A stretch of DNA of 64,000 nucleotides from Echinostoma caproni (GCA_900618425.1 UZAN01039880.1:42065-106064); one strand, 5' to 3'; shown: positions 1 through 11,186, counted from the stretch's first letter. Notes: generated by a model from the letters alone, not told the origin. Made by a program: numbers and translations.

Positions 1-33
1 TTGAGTTCGAAATGATGATAGAGAAAACAAAAT

Positions 34-64
34 GAAACACTTGTGGGCAACTTTAAATCCACCA
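34..64. repeat. 31-base repeat flanking the gap (left copy)
   Basis: Begins GAAACACTTGTGGGCAAC and is identical to bases 476-506 on the other side of the N run. An exact repeat abutting both gap edges is more typical of an assembly overlap than of a biological insertion, although a minisatellite cannot be excluded. Confidence 0.9.
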
Positions 65-475
65 NNNNNNNNNNNNNNNNNNNNNNNNNNNNNNNNNNNN
101 NNNNNNNNNNNNNNNNNNNNNNNNNNNNNNNNNNNNNNNNNNNNNNNNNNNNNNNNNNNNNNNNNNNNNNNNNNNNNNNNNNNNNNNNNNNNNNNNNNNN
201 NNNNNNNNNNNNNNNNNNNNNNNNNNNNNNNNNNNNNNNNNNNNNNNNNNNNNNNNNNNNNNNNNNNNNNNNNNNNNNNNNNNNNNNNNNNNNNNNNNNN
301 NNNNNNNNNNNNNNNNNNNNNNNNNNNNNNNNNNNNNNNNNNNNNNNNNNNNNNNNNNNNNNNNNNNNNNNNNNNNNNNNNNNNNNNNNNNNNNNNNNNN
401 NNNNNNNNNNNNNNNNNNNNNNNNNNNNNNNNNNNNNNNNNNNNNNNNNNNNNNNNNNNNNNNNNNNNNNNNNNN
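65..475. other. Assembly gap (Ns)
   Basis: Run of 411 Ns. The 31 bases just before it (34-64) are repeated exactly just after it (476-506). This suggests either an unrecognised contig overlap or a collapsed tandem repeat. Reading frames that run across the Ns here have no biological support. Confidence 0.98.
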
Positions 476-506
476 GAAACACTTGTGGGCAACTTTAAAT
501 CCACCA
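476..506. repeat. 31-base repeat flanking the gap (right copy)
   Basis: Exact copy of 34-64, starting at the first known base after the gap. See the left copy for interpretation. Confidence 0.9.
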
Positions 507-799
507 CCGATGGGATTTGACAGAAGGATAAAGGATACACGCCGCGGTTTTTCTTTAAACCCCGTCAACAAAACGGATTAAGATAAAAAAATAACCTAAT
601 GAGGCAACCACGACACTCAATTGTAGGACGATTTTGAGTTTTGTATCAAAGAAGTAAGTAAACAGGTGTCAAGAATCGTCTGGCTCTCAGAAGATAATCA
701 TTTTCACACGCTATGCGAAAAGCAAGCGTGGATGTTAATTTGGACCAGGAGGGAGAAGAGTCTAAAAGTAAACCCAAGACCCATAGAGATTTCGTGGAA
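507..799. other. No recognisable feature
   Basis: Unique-looking AT-rich sequence between the gap flank and the possible LINE relic. I see no coding signal, tRNA boxes or repeats. Confidence 0.5.
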
Positions 800-1120
800 T
801 GAAGCGTAAGTGACACAACTAATTGAATAGAAAGAGAGTTATATTAAAGGCAGATTAAGAAGAGAGAATATTATAGAAGCAATGAAATATAAATGATTAG
901 TAGAGACATGACTAAATCAGTCAAAAATCGGACAGAAACGTAAATTTATAACAATACGCTCACGAGTAATGTCATTGACGGTACAGCAGGGCTTGGGATA
1001 GGAATGAAGACCATGAATCGCGACGGGATTGATGAGTGACGAGAACGGATTTAACCTTTTCGTTAGAAGACCCTTACTTATTAGAAAGGAAGTAGAACAC
1101 TTGGAGAACATCGGCTTTTA
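800..1120 (-). pseudogene. Possible decayed LINE RT C-terminal tail
   Basis: Read on the minus strand, the 917-1111 frame carries a run like INPVAIHG, then ITRERIVINLRFCPIF. With allowance for frameshifts this resembles the C-terminal tail of the CR1/jockey-like LINEs elsewhere in the window (pattern: HPLH, then TRS, then RINxxxxSPxP, then LTN). The match is weak, there is no catalytic motif, and stop codons are frequent. It could be chance. Confidence 0.22.
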
Positions 1121-1847
1121 TTGGGAACCACCGAGGTAGAAGAAGCTCGACTAAATGAAATGATGGTCTTCAGCTGAGAAAACGTGACACCCATATAAAT
1201 GGGATCAGGTTCAGTGCAGTGGGTAATTTTGATAGTATAAATTTGTATCAAATCCACTTGAGCTCATTTGAGAGGTCAAGCGAGACACAATGAATTCCCA
1301 AGAATACGTTTGACAATGAATAAGAGACGCAAACCAGTTAGTCTATTGTGGAATGTCCATTACTTAGTTTAAATTCACATTCATACATGGATTCGTGCAA
1401 GGCGACCGTTACAAAAGACTGGTCATACAATGCTTACTGGAATCTGAAGGGTCGCTTGGCTGTAGTTTATGAAAATTATAACATTCTTAGAGAGCGGAAA
1501 CGTTTTTCTATCAAGTAATTATCTATGAGTAATAGAATTTGCAGTATTAAAAAAAACAGTTGAAATCTTTTGCAACCGCCTTCAAAATTTTCAGTGGCTT
1601 AAATAAACGCTCACATAAGTTCGAATATGACTTCATGGGTTAAAAGAGTACTGGAATATGTATCAATTAATCAAGGTGATCGTTTTTAAATGTTGTAAAG
1701 TACATTGGTAGAAAAAATGAAGAACCACATTCTACCATAACAAGATAAATGATCTGATTTGCATCGATGGAATGCTTACTGCTTCAAAATAACTCGAGCT
1801 TTTGAATGAAAATTGAAAGCCATTGTTCAAATTGGCTCCAGACTCCC

Positions 1848-2060
1848 AGGCGGTGGTAGTCCGGTGGTAACATTACTAAATTATCACCCAGAAGGACGTG
1901 TGTTCGAATCCCACCATCACCGCCGTCTGACTTCCCCCATTATGTTTGTTGCATGGTAACCCTTTGATTGGCTTCTGACTACTTTTTAAAAATTGTATCA
2001 TTGTATAATCAATAAAAGAAAGTAAAAATGAAAAAGACAAAAAGAAAAAGAAGAGGATGA
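1848..2060 (+). mobile_element. tRNA-derived SINE, family A (copy 1)
   Basis: The head has polymerase III-type boxes: an A-box-like TGGTAGTCCGGTGG and a B-box-like TGTTCGAATCC. The head starts GGCGGTG and ends CACCGCC, which could pair as an acceptor stem. The tail after the tRNA part (TGTTTGTTGCATGG, then TTTGATTGG) is shared with the copies at 46.9 kb (+) and 32.9 kb (-). The 3' end is A-rich (AAAATGAAAAAGACAAAAAG), as expected of a retroposed element. A diverged tRNA pseudogene is excluded by the shared non-tRNA tail. Confidence 0.8.
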
Positions 2061-2258
2061 CAATACCTGGATCGTCAGATTTATATCCTATTGGAAATTG
2101 CGGGAATAATCTCAGCAAATAATTGTGTTCCCAGAAAATTATGCCCCAAACGTGCTTGAACTGGTGGAAACAATGAAACCGGATGGATACCGTTCATATC
2201 TGAACGGAACCTACCCCAGCCTCCACAGATAAGACGCATGATGTACAACATGTATCTT

Positions 2259-2276
2259 ATATATATATATATATAT
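2259..2276. repeat. (TA)n microsatellite
   Basis: Perfect TA dinucleotide run of about nine units just upstream of the MITE-like element. Confidence 0.9.
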
Positions 2277-2326
2277 TTATATTATCGAATTAGGTAAGCA
2301 TATAGAGCACATTTAAAAAAAGGGTG

Positions 2327-2619
2327 CTGAACAAGCTCGTTTTCAGAGATTCTTATTTATGCCAATCCAAGAACGACTTGTGCAAGCGCTAAAGCTTTCT
2401 TGGCCCACCCACACAATTTCACAATTAATTTCGATGATCCGATGCGTGAACAAAGAAATACGTGGTCGTGGTGAACCCTATTTCTGGTATCACGATAAAA
2501 TCGTTTTTGTTCATCTGTTTTTTTCTTATATTTTCCTACAACCATTTTATTCCCCAGTGGTGATATATATTGAGATATATCGGTATGAATAGGAATCTCA
2601 GAAAACGAGCCTGCTCGCT
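2327..2619. mobile_element. MITE-like element with 24-base terminal inverted repeats
   Basis: The left end reads GAACAAGCTCGTTTTCAGAG and continues to 2352. The right end (2593-2616), reverse complemented, matches it at 21 of 24 positions. The interior is about 240 bases with no transposase. A half copy of the left end plus about 25 interior bases recurs at 48315. The size, terminal inverted repeats and lack of coding capacity fit a non-autonomous DNA transposon. The target-site duplication is not clear. The interior holds a short open frame on the plus strand (2359-2592) with an RLVQAL motif that recurs at 61.6 kb; see findings. Confidence 0.6.
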
Positions 2620-2639
2620 AGACGGTTGTTTTGTTTAGA

Positions 2640-3480
2640 ATATAATTACACAATAGTAACGGATATTTGTATTGCATTTGACGCATAGACTTTCCGTCAG
2701 TTATTCTTTTCATGTTCGCCTTTATCTCACGGATCTCTTTCTAGCGGCACGCTGAGGAAAACTTTAGGTATGTTCTACCTCTAACGTAGGAGTAAATCCA
2801 AACGGACTGCTTAATATCTATTGGGTTGTTTGAAAACAGAAACACGCAAACAGACCAGGATTATTACTACTCGATTAGTCTGTTTGCAAAATACATTTCG
2901 TAACCGGTGTTGGATTATCTTTGTTTGACACGTTTTTGTGTATGCGTGTGTGATTCGGCTCTATCTGACATTCGTCCGGTGTATTGGATGCGGCATGGTG
3001 TATCGAATTGCGTGCATGCAATCTAAGTATCTTTCAATTCACCGGATGTGGGAATTTTGTATACAGTCTGGATGAATGAGCAGTGTGGTTTGTTTCAAAG
3101 TGATTAATGTAATCAATGAGCTTTCTCAAGTAATGTTCGCAGGTTGGTCAACTCCGCAATGAATTGCCGACAAAACTGGTGTCATCATTATCATGCAACA
3201 GTTGCTGTTAGAAATCCATTGAACGGAATGTTTCCTAAATGTCCACCCACGTCCACACATTTCCTAGCAATAGAAGTCTTTTAACGTTCATTTAACGGCT
3301 ACACCACAAGCGTCAAATGAATATTCAGACAATGGGCCACAAATCATGTAAAATTACCGTTATTGTTTTTGCGCTAGTCAGCTTCAAGCGCGTCTCATGT
3401 AGCATATTCCCAATAGTTAAAGAAATTGAGAAGATGAGAAAATGACCAGAGTGTTAGGAGTGCGATAGACAGGTCATAAA
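2640..3480. other. No recognisable feature
   Basis: AT-rich sequence with no extended reading frame, no tRNA-like boxes and no match to the other repeats of the window that I could see. Confidence 0.5.
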
Positions 3481-3499
3481 TTAGAGGTGCGACACCGAG

Positions 3500-3640
3500 T
3501 TGTGCATGGGCCGTAGTGCATGATAGCGCAGGGGTTCAGTCATTGGCTTGCTTTGGACCCTATGGTCCAAGGTTTGAGTCCAAAGCACAAAGGATGTGCT
3601 GATGTACATCTACTGTAATAGGCGCAAAAATTATGGACAA
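3500..3640 (+). mobile_element. tRNA-like SINE head, degenerate
   Basis: GATAGCGCAGGGGTTCAGTC resembles an A box and AAGGTTTGAGTCC resembles a B box, about 40 bases apart. The sequence goes on to GATGTGCTGATG, which may be the start of the core shared by the family B SINEs (consensus GCACTGCTGACGAG). The tail then diverges. It could also be a decayed tRNA pseudogene. Confidence 0.4.
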
Positions 3641-3954
3641 TATCATTCTGTTTCATCTAATTCCGGTAAGACAACGTTTCAACAATCATTTTTAGATGCA
3701 GATAAACTCAACAGCGTGATTCGTTAAGATATACGAAAATGTTACAAAACATTTGACTGAACTTCTCCTGAGAAGTCTGTCAACATGAAATACTACTAAG
3801 GCCCATTTTGACCACGTCTGAACCATGTCTCTAACACAGACATCGTCTGGGTTCCTTACAAATTTTGGTGATCCACGGGGTTTACTTGTTTACCATCTGC
3901 TTACTTTTAACATATCAGCGTTCTGGATGGCAGTGTGCGCCTAATAGCACCCGT

Positions 3955-4580
3955 CCTGCCAAGATTCAAGTGCCGTCATTGGTCGCTCTCTCTTCATAAA
4001 GACCTCGGATTTAACCTCCATACTGAACACACACATCCATTCCAACAAACGTGTCGTATGTATACACAAAACCTGGTTAACTTAAAACGTTGAGGATGCT
4101 CTCATGCGGATAGAAGGCTTCATCCGCTACCGGCAGGGTAGACAACATAGCAGAAGGAAAACTGGAGATAGTGTGGCAATGTATATCAACAACTTTTGGT
4201 GTGGCAAGTCTGAATTAGTACTCAAATATTCTGAAAAATCCATGGTTATACGTTCGTTGTAATCCCAGATTTTTCGGATATAGAAGTACAATTATTGTCA
4301 ATGTGTATATACCTCCTTCGTGCTCCCAATCAGATATATCTTCTTTCTTTGATCAGTACATCCCGTTTTTTGATTCAAATATTAGATAACAATCTTCATT
4401 TGACTGTTGATGATTTCAACCATGCAACCCATTTCCCTCTGGTTTCTTGTGGTTTGTCTGATTTGTCTCATTCTCCTACCAGAGGCAGTTCAAAACTTGA
4501 TCGGGTAATCACAAACCATCCCACTTTGTTTTCTGAAACTAATGGCCCCAGTCACTACCACTGATCATTGTGTTCTCCTC
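3955..4580 (+). pseudogene. LINE endonuclease domain, broken
   Basis: Apurinic/apyrimidinic-type endonuclease of a LINE, which nicks the target DNA. Around 4080-4200 the fragments read as a WLN-type segment, then YINNFWCGKSE; the intact-looking minus-strand copy has YINSRWCGKSE at the same place. The 4295-4564 frame carries SPTRGSSKLDRVITNHP, matching TPTRGNAILDKLITNHP in the other copy. At least two frameshifts and several stops separate the pieces. The catalytic residues near the N terminus cannot be checked because that part is missing or too diverged. Confidence 0.75.
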
Positions 4581-5038
4581 TAAAGACCGAAGATATAATC
4601 CCGCTCTGCATATCCAACATTCATACGATCAAACCAAATAAAGTTTCATCTCCGTAACTTTTCATCAACCCGCATTCGCTTCTCTGTTGTTCCACAACGG
4701 TTGCCCAATCTTGGTTTGCTTCTTGTTCATTACTACCCAACTTTGTCAGTCTTTCCATCGAAACCATGAAATCGATTTTCCATTACTGCTGTTCCATGGA
4801 AACGCTGTTTATTTGCAACGGCAAAATTGCATCTCCTCGTTTGAACTCACTACGAAGGCAAAAGAAACGATCCTATAAATCTCATCATCCATCTGTTGTA
4901 AAGCACCATTACAGCTTAATTAAGGCTGATATAAAACGTGTAAACAAAACATTTGCTTCCTAAATCCTGCAAAAGAAAAGCACAAGGCTTCTGTGGCAAA
5001 GAATCTGTCTTCTCTGAGGACAAAAACGGAAAATAAAC

Positions 5039-6579
5039 GTGAGCAGTGATGTTGATGTAACTAGCCTGAATTCCACATTTCTTCATTCGTCTAACGATAC
5101 TCAGATACCCTCTTTCCCATGTGAGGTTTCTAATTCTGATCTGTTCCCTTTTTCTAATGATGAAATTTTTAATCTTCTACGTTCTTTCAAACCATCGTCA
5201 TCTGCGAGCCCTGATGGTCTTTCTCCAGCGTTTCTCAAGTTTGGACAGCCTCTCTAATTAGCATCATGATATTCCTCTTCAACGAGTCTGTTTCTGCAGA
5301 GATGATCCCCGATTCCTGCCGACCTGTGACCATAATACTTGTTCCAAAGACCTCATCCTTAACTGTTCTTGCAAAACGTTTTCTTCCCATTGTGTTGACG
5401 TCTGTGGTTCTAAAGTTGACTGAGAAACCCATCTTGAATCGCCTACAGTCACTTGTCACAGGCCCCCATGATCCACTTTAGTTCGCGTATAAACCCAACA
5501 AAGCCACTGTGAATGCTGTGGCCACTCTGGTGCATTTTACAAGCAAATGATTGAGCAGCTCTGCCAAATTTGTTCGTTGCGTTTTTCTCGACTGTTCGCT
5601 TGCTTTTGATTCTGTGTCCCGTTCGTCCCTCCTTTTTAAGCTTAAATCCTTTGGTACCCTGTGACAGCTGCTTTCCTGGCTTTTTGATTATTTCACCGAA
5701 AGAATCCAGTGCATAAAGCTGGGCAGGAATACCTCAAGTTCTTTGGTCAATAATTCTGGTGTGCCTCAACCTGCTGTCCTCTCTCCGTATCTTTTCTCCG
5801 CTTTTCTTAGTGATCTTTCAGTCCCACACCCTACTCATACCCAAAAGTATGCTGACAATGTCGCTTTATGTCAGACCATTTCTTCTTCTTTGGAATTCTC
5901 TTTCTTTACTGAAAATCTGTCCCGAATCGAACAGTTTTCAAACCAGTCTGGCCTAAATCTTAACACATCCAAATGCTTGGAGTGCATTTTTAGTTCTGCC
6001 TACTCCATATCCCCGTCAGACTCTGTGAGCCTTAATTTTAACCTTTTGTCTAGAGTGACCTCAGCCGCATATCTGGGTGTTACTATCGAGAATAGTCTTC
6101 GGTGGTCGACATACATTCCGAACTGCGTGAGAAAAATTCGGCGCCTCTCCTTTCAGCTCCGAAAGATCGAACAATTTTGCACTCCCTAACAAGTTTTGTT
6201 CTTATTTGTTTAACAACGTGTTCTCCTATTTTATGTTACTACTCCCGGTCTATCTAAACAAGGCCTTAAAGCTATACGTCATGGATTGATGATAATAAGC
6301 CCTGCATCTTTTATTTCTGCCGAGTCATTGATCACAGAACTTATTAATGCTCATACGACGTCTTGTGTGATCTTTGCCGTTAGGGTTCTAAACGACCCCT
6401 CCCATCCTTTGCATCTTGACTTTTCATGTTATTGCTTCCGCTCGATCACTCGTTCCCCTTATCAGTATCTACCCTCTCGAATAAACATCTATAAAAACTC
6501 CCCTTTACCGCATCTGTTTCGAATCTTGACCAACAAGAAACGAGTTATAAATGAATTACGTCAATCTTTAATTGAATAA
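5039..6579 (+). pseudogene. LINE reverse transcriptase, broken (YADN)
   Basis: The 5039-5257 frame holds SPDGLSPAFLKFG, the conserved start of LINE RT domains. The next pieces include FLDCSLAFDSV (about 5585-5615), then the 5743-6189 frame with SLVNNSGVPQPAVLSPYLFS and the active-site box. The box (5848-5859) reads YADN, where an active enzyme has YADD, so a catalytic aspartate is lost. LNTSKC and YLGVTIENSLRWS follow, then the C-terminal tail at 6286-6579. The family's role is target-primed reverse transcription of its own RNA. Four or more frame breaks make it inactive. Confidence 0.88.
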
Positions 6580-6699
6580 ATCAAACTTTAGAGAAATGTT
6601 TTACACAGTACTCTACTGGACTTGTTTCTATTTCTATTTCTATATTTTCTGCGGTGTGATGCCAGGTGTATAATTTTTAACTGAAATCTAAGCATATCT

Positions 6700-7630
6700 C
6701 AGATTGCAAAAGTTATACAAATTCAAATACATAAAATACGTATATGACACTGCCAAGTGCAAACAGAACCAACGATTAGTAGGAGTCGGCGTGCACTATT
6801 CTACTTTTTCATGTTAACACTAAGGAACCATTTCACACACACACACAAAGACCGTGTTTAAAGCAGTTGCTAATATTTGGGCAGGTGCTGGATAGTATGA
6901 CATACTGCTACGTCCGGAGGGAAGTATCTAACTTATCCGAAATCACGATCACAATTAATGAGGATAATTTACGATTTTTCACGAAGAGCTTTTTAATAAG
7001 CATTCCCTTCAAAATGACGCTAATCAATCCTGTCAGGTTGTATATTCTGCGGTTCGCGTTTGGTACAAACATTCCCAACGTCTCTCAAAATGATCATTCA
7101 AAAGTGTGTATACATTAGAGTTAAAATTCCATCGTAATGTGATATCCGTGCCTATGCAAACTATTTTTTTCTCAATGTTCGCACCAGTTTACCATGATAT
7201 CTCTTTGAGCAGATATTTGGTAAACATTAAAAATACAAAGATCGGCGGTTGTCAGAAGAACTCCCCTTCGGACAGCTAATAAGTCAAAATGGTTGGAAAC
7301 GGGATGTCAATCTGTGCATTTCGTGTTGTTGTGAGCAAATTTAAGCTAGATGTACTGTATTCTGCAGCTATTCTATGATATCAAAAAAATGAGCTATAAG
7401 TACTCCAATTCATGCTTCATCAGCAGCTTCTGAATCAACACTGTTGGTAAATACTTGTAAAAAATCGAAGGTGATCGATATTTCGGGAAGCTTGTTAATT
7501 TGAAACACTGGGTCTACATTGTATCAAGACCGAGAGCAGGTATATGTTACGAGATGTTAGCATTTCGTTTAATTTTCTCAATCGTTAACGTACAACAAAC
7601 ACGCATGCTTATTTTCAGAGAGGAATCGTC
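6700..7630. other. No recognisable feature
   Basis: Only a short CA run near 6836-6847. There is an open frame at 6867-7118 (+, 83 codons) with no recognisable motif, probably chance. I see no repeats matching the rest of the window. Confidence 0.45.
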
Positions 7631-7639
7631 CTGTAAATA

Positions 7640-7805
7640 GCAAACAATGCGTGAACTGAAAAGCTAGGGAGCACTGGATAGCTGTTTCGACCTGGTTGGG
7701 ATTCATCAGCAGTGCGAATCCATCGACCAACTGGGGATTGAACCCGGGACCTCACGGGCAGAACTCAAGCGTACTACTCACTCGGCAACCGTGCAGCTGA
7801 TTAGA
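7640..7805 (-). mobile_element. tRNA-derived SINE, family B (copy 1, CCCGGGTTCAA head)
   Basis: On the minus strand the head runs GCACGGTTGCCGAGTGAGT (A-box-like) and GTCCCGGGTTCAATCCC (B box). The core follows: GCACTGCTGATGAATCCCAA, a short spacer, then CGAAACAGCTATCCAGTGCT. The core recurs at 8.8, 9.1, 21.6 and 59.4 kb. The copy at 21.6 kb has the same type of head, while the others have a different one. Confidence 0.75.
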
Positions 7806-7809
7806 CCGT

Positions 7810-8735
7810 TTTCCATGTTTCACCACCAAATGGATGAAAACAAGGCTTGCAAAATTTATGCATAGACATTTGAAGCTGAGTTGTGACGTTCAACTTGAGC
7901 TTTTTTGAGCAAACTGCGACTCATATTGATACTTTCAGAGATTAGCTTAATAAAGCGATTTGCTCCAGGGATAACGTCCTCGTCTATCAAACGGTCTAAA
8001 CAAACGGGGCTAGCAGAAATAAGAATGTCTTAAAACCCTGCATAGTTGAGCCAATGAAGGATACAGGTGACACATTTTGGGGAATCCCATTCTCCCTCTG
8101 TCTGATTCCCAGTAGATTCAGTGTGCATCGTTCTCTCGTCGAATGAACACGCTAATGCAAAGCAACTGTTGCTTCACAGAAATAGTTTGCAACAAGTAGA
8201 ACCAGACAGGATAAACGTGACTGTGTTTTAATTCAAAGGTACTCCTGATAACCAACACTTGTATGGTTGAAACAGTGTAATACACATCCATGTTTCTCAT
8301 TTAGAATAACAAAACTCACTGAACACTATAGTACATTTGATACATCTGTGTAAATTATATTGATTTTCTCTGGCGATCGAATAAGGTCTAGCCAAACAGT
8401 TATCCTTAAAGTCCTTACATTAATTAGATGTTTTCGAAAATAGGATTTCGAGTAAATTTTCATTTTAAAACGCCTTGAAAATTATTTATTGTAAGTCCGG
8501 TGAACTGAAATAGTGTTTGTCTGCTCACTGAATCTGACACTTTCTGTGTGAACGCTTGATCATCACTCACTGCTGTGTGGTGCTGTGTTCCGCTTCTGTT
8601 TGATCACTTACGTGAGTTCTTCAGAGATGATTCGGTTCATTTCAATTGTTTACAGTTCACTTCATATTGAAATTGACACCATGCCAGGTGAGTCTTCATT
8701 TTATGTGATCTCTTCTGTTCTGTTTTTTAATAGTA
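7810..8735. other. No recognisable feature
   Basis: AT-rich sequence. The frames at 8118-8300 (-) and 8585-8992 (+) have no recognisable domain, and the second runs into the SINE at 8740-8935. Nothing here is supported as a gene. Confidence 0.45.
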
Positions 8736-8739
8736 TTGG

Positions 8740-8935
8740 ATTAAAATGCGATGGAAATGTTTGTGATAATCTACAAAGAGCACTGGGCAGCTGTTTCCTC
8801 CTGTTTGGGACTCGTCAGCAGTGCTTAATTTTTGTGTCCCTGTCAAGACTCGAACCGCAAACATTCGAGTCGGGACTTCAAACCCTTACCCCTGTGCTAC
8901 TAGGTAGGCGGTCATTGTCATGTGCGAAAGGAGCA
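8740..8935 (-). mobile_element. tRNA-derived SINE, family B (copy 2, GGTTCGAGTC head)
   Basis: On the minus strand: AGTAGCACAGGGGTAAGG (A-box-like), GCGGTTCGAGTC (B box), GACAGGGACACAAAA, then the core GCACTGCTGACGAGTCCCAA, then GAAACAGCTGCCCAGTGCTC. The tail reads ATCACAAACATTTCCATCGC and stops at about 8748. It is closer to the copies at 9.1 and 59.3 kb than to those at 7.7 and 21.6 kb. Confidence 0.78.
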
Positions 8936-8984
8936 ATCACTTCAGAGTATCAAGCTTGGATTAGCCCATTCAATTGTTCAGACG

Positions 8985-9075
8985 CATCATAAACTCTTGA
9001 TGTTCATGGGCTTGGGTTTTACTCCTTGAGTGATCATTAATTCCCCTCAAGTTCATGCATTAACATGCGATGGAA
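8985..9075 (-). mobile_element. SINE family B tail fragment (5'-truncated, inverted)
   Basis: On the minus strand it reads ATTTCCATCGCATGTTAATG, then GGGGAATTAATGATCACTCA and AGGAGTAAAACCCA. This matches the last 80 or so bases of the plus-strand copy that follows (9174-9255). It has no head or core, so it is a 5'-truncated insertion or one half of an inverted rearrangement. Confidence 0.7.
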
Positions 9076-9258
9076 ATATTCGAGTCCTGCCAGGGACACA
9101 AAATGTACGCACTGCTGACGAATCCCAAACAAGACAAAACAGCTTTCGATTGCTCTTGTCGGTTATCACAAACATTTCCATCGCATTTGAATGCATTACC
9201 TCGTGAGGAATTAATGATCTCCCACGGAGTGAAAACCACACCAAAGACTATCAAGAGA
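9060..9258 (+). mobile_element. tRNA-derived SINE, family B (copy 3)
   Basis: It starts inside the B box (ATTCGAGTCCTGCCAGGGAC), then has the core GCACTGCTGACGAATCCCAA and AAAACAGCTTTCGATTGCTC. The tail is ACAAACATTTCCATCGCATT, then GAGGAATTAATGATCTCCCA and CGGAGTGAAAACCACACC. The tRNA A box is missing. It lies tail-out opposite the inverted tail fragment at 8985-9075. Confidence 0.75.
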
Positions 9259-9259
9259 G

Positions 9260-11180
9260 CCTGATGACTCTGAATAGGATAATCAAAGATTAATACTCTA
9301 AATTATTGTTTGGACCGAAATACACGTGTAATTCCGTTAGATGTACCTCTACATTTAGTTGTTCGAGTAATTGCAAAGTCTCTAGAAGGTTGCTGATGGG
9401 ATTTTACCGAATTCCTAGTGCGACCATGATGAGCTTATTTTCTCATGATATGCAATGCTGTTATGTCACGTACCCTTTGAATCAGATACCGCGTCAATTA
9501 GCATAGAATGTCTTCAGTTAACCAGTGTTTTCTATTTCGAAACTCGGCATCATCTGGCCTCAAAATGTAGTGTCAGAAACTGTCATCTATCACAAAAGAT
9601 TCACTCAGCGCATATATCAATCAACATCATCGACATACTGCATATTGCAAGATGGATTTAGCTTTCTAGAGAGGTTCTGAATTGGGATGAGTGAAAATGA
9701 AATTTCACTGTCCAAAATACTATTTCGGTGATAAAATGAGAATGTATCTTCTGCTCTAATTTGGGGCATTGGGTATCGAATATTTCTAACGACCTTTATC
9801 TTCTTAGAAAGCGCTATGGGTAGCTACGTAATGCAAGCGATCTGTATGCAAACCACACTGGCTGATTAGCAAAACGTTCCCCATCATGCTTGACTCACCA
9901 AACTTAAGCGATATGAATGGGTTGCGTTTGACTTCTCCGGGATACCGTTGCACGCATGACATTTGATGCTGCACTGTTCGTGTTTATCTTTTTATGTAAC
10001 TTTTCAGCAGATTTTGTCTCACATGTCGGTCGTTGTCATGTGCTGAGATAGGTTCTTCCGTTCCCCTAACATTTTGGGTTAGTCATTAAGATGAACGTTT
10101 TGTGATCTGACTTTTGGCATTTTTCCACACTGAATCCAGATAGTGCTAACCGGTTTGATTCAGCACAAAATCAATAATCTTCTCGACTCACAATTTATGT
10201 TACCGACATACTTTGTATTTTCAAGCTTTGTTAAATTGATTGTATCCTTTAGCGTGTAGAAACATTCTACAAATCGAGGGCAAACATTTAATAAACTCTT
10301 AAGACATTTTACATGTGAAAATGGTCATCTGGCACTGCTAGTGTGTGACACGATAAAAATCGGTAGCATGAGAGAGCTTTTGTGATGATCGGATCTCAGG
10401 CGTTATTCGGAAATACGTTTATTAGACATTTTCGGTTGAACGAACTAAAGATGCTGGCAAGGAAAACACAGTTTATCCAGCACTCAAGAATGTTCATGTA
10501 AAGGTGAATGCCTAAGATTTCATTTTACGGACAAACCAAATCAAATATGAATGAATTGCATTTGTCGGCAAACTGAAGAAAATATTTGGAGTTTCAGGAA
10601 GCAAATATTCAAGGCGGGATGTTAATTTCAAAAGCTTGAAGGCGATGTAATTTACCAAACTATTTTCAGTCTCTTCAATAAAGTCCGCTTTATGTATTCA
10701 TATTTTAGGAATCAAGCAGTTCGGTTAGACCGGCATAGTAAAATGAACCGATCGATTTTTACCAGGAGTTTCAACGATTTCACGATTGAATGTTTCAACT
10801 ACAGCTTCGGCAATTCACCGGTAATAAATCAATAATAGAGATAATAAATCGAGTTAGTTGGCGATACTTTTCAACCCCTAATGGATTCGGGGGTCGTATA
10901 CAAGAATGACCGAAACGCATGGTCCCAACTCGCACAAGTATACGCACACATATAGCAATCGGAGGGGTTCACACAAAATTTGTCCACGGGATACTGTCTC
11001 CAATTTTTATTCTTTCCATACAATCGATTCCACTTCGAATGTCCTATCCGGTTGTACAAAAAGCAAAGCTACACACGAGCACCGATGGACTGACTGAATA
11101 TGTTCAACCATACTGCAAGAACTTGATGATCTTGTTTATGGTCACTAGTTCCTGTCACCAGCAAATTAACGCCGACTTTT
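9260..11180. other. No recognisable feature
   Basis: About 1.9 kb without repeats shared with the rest of the window. Overlapping frames at 9306-9661 and 10906-11242 (+) show no domain, and the last one gains length by running through the TGGC repeat. No supported gene. Confidence 0.45.
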
Positions 11181-11186
11181 GTTGGT

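Larger units (their letters stand above)
3930..6690 (+). mobile_element. CR1/jockey-like LINE, decayed plus-strand copy
   Basis: Endonuclease and reverse transcriptase remnants lie in order on the plus strand in several frames. Endonuclease pieces are at about 3955-4580 and RT pieces at about 5039-6190. The conserved C-terminal tail is at 6286-6579. It is the same family as the copies at 11.7-14.6, 14.6-15.6 and 59.8-60.9 kb, judging by shared strings such as PTRG in the endonuclease, LNTSKC after the active site, and RIN / ILTN near the C terminus. Stops and frameshifts break it throughout, so it is not active. The 5' boundary is uncertain; the 3' end lies in the AT-rich stretch after 6600. 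Confidence 0.88.

Noticed and set aside
32..571. Three frames of 150-172 codons at the left edge
   Set aside because: Nearly all their codons are Ns; they exist only because the gap has no stops.
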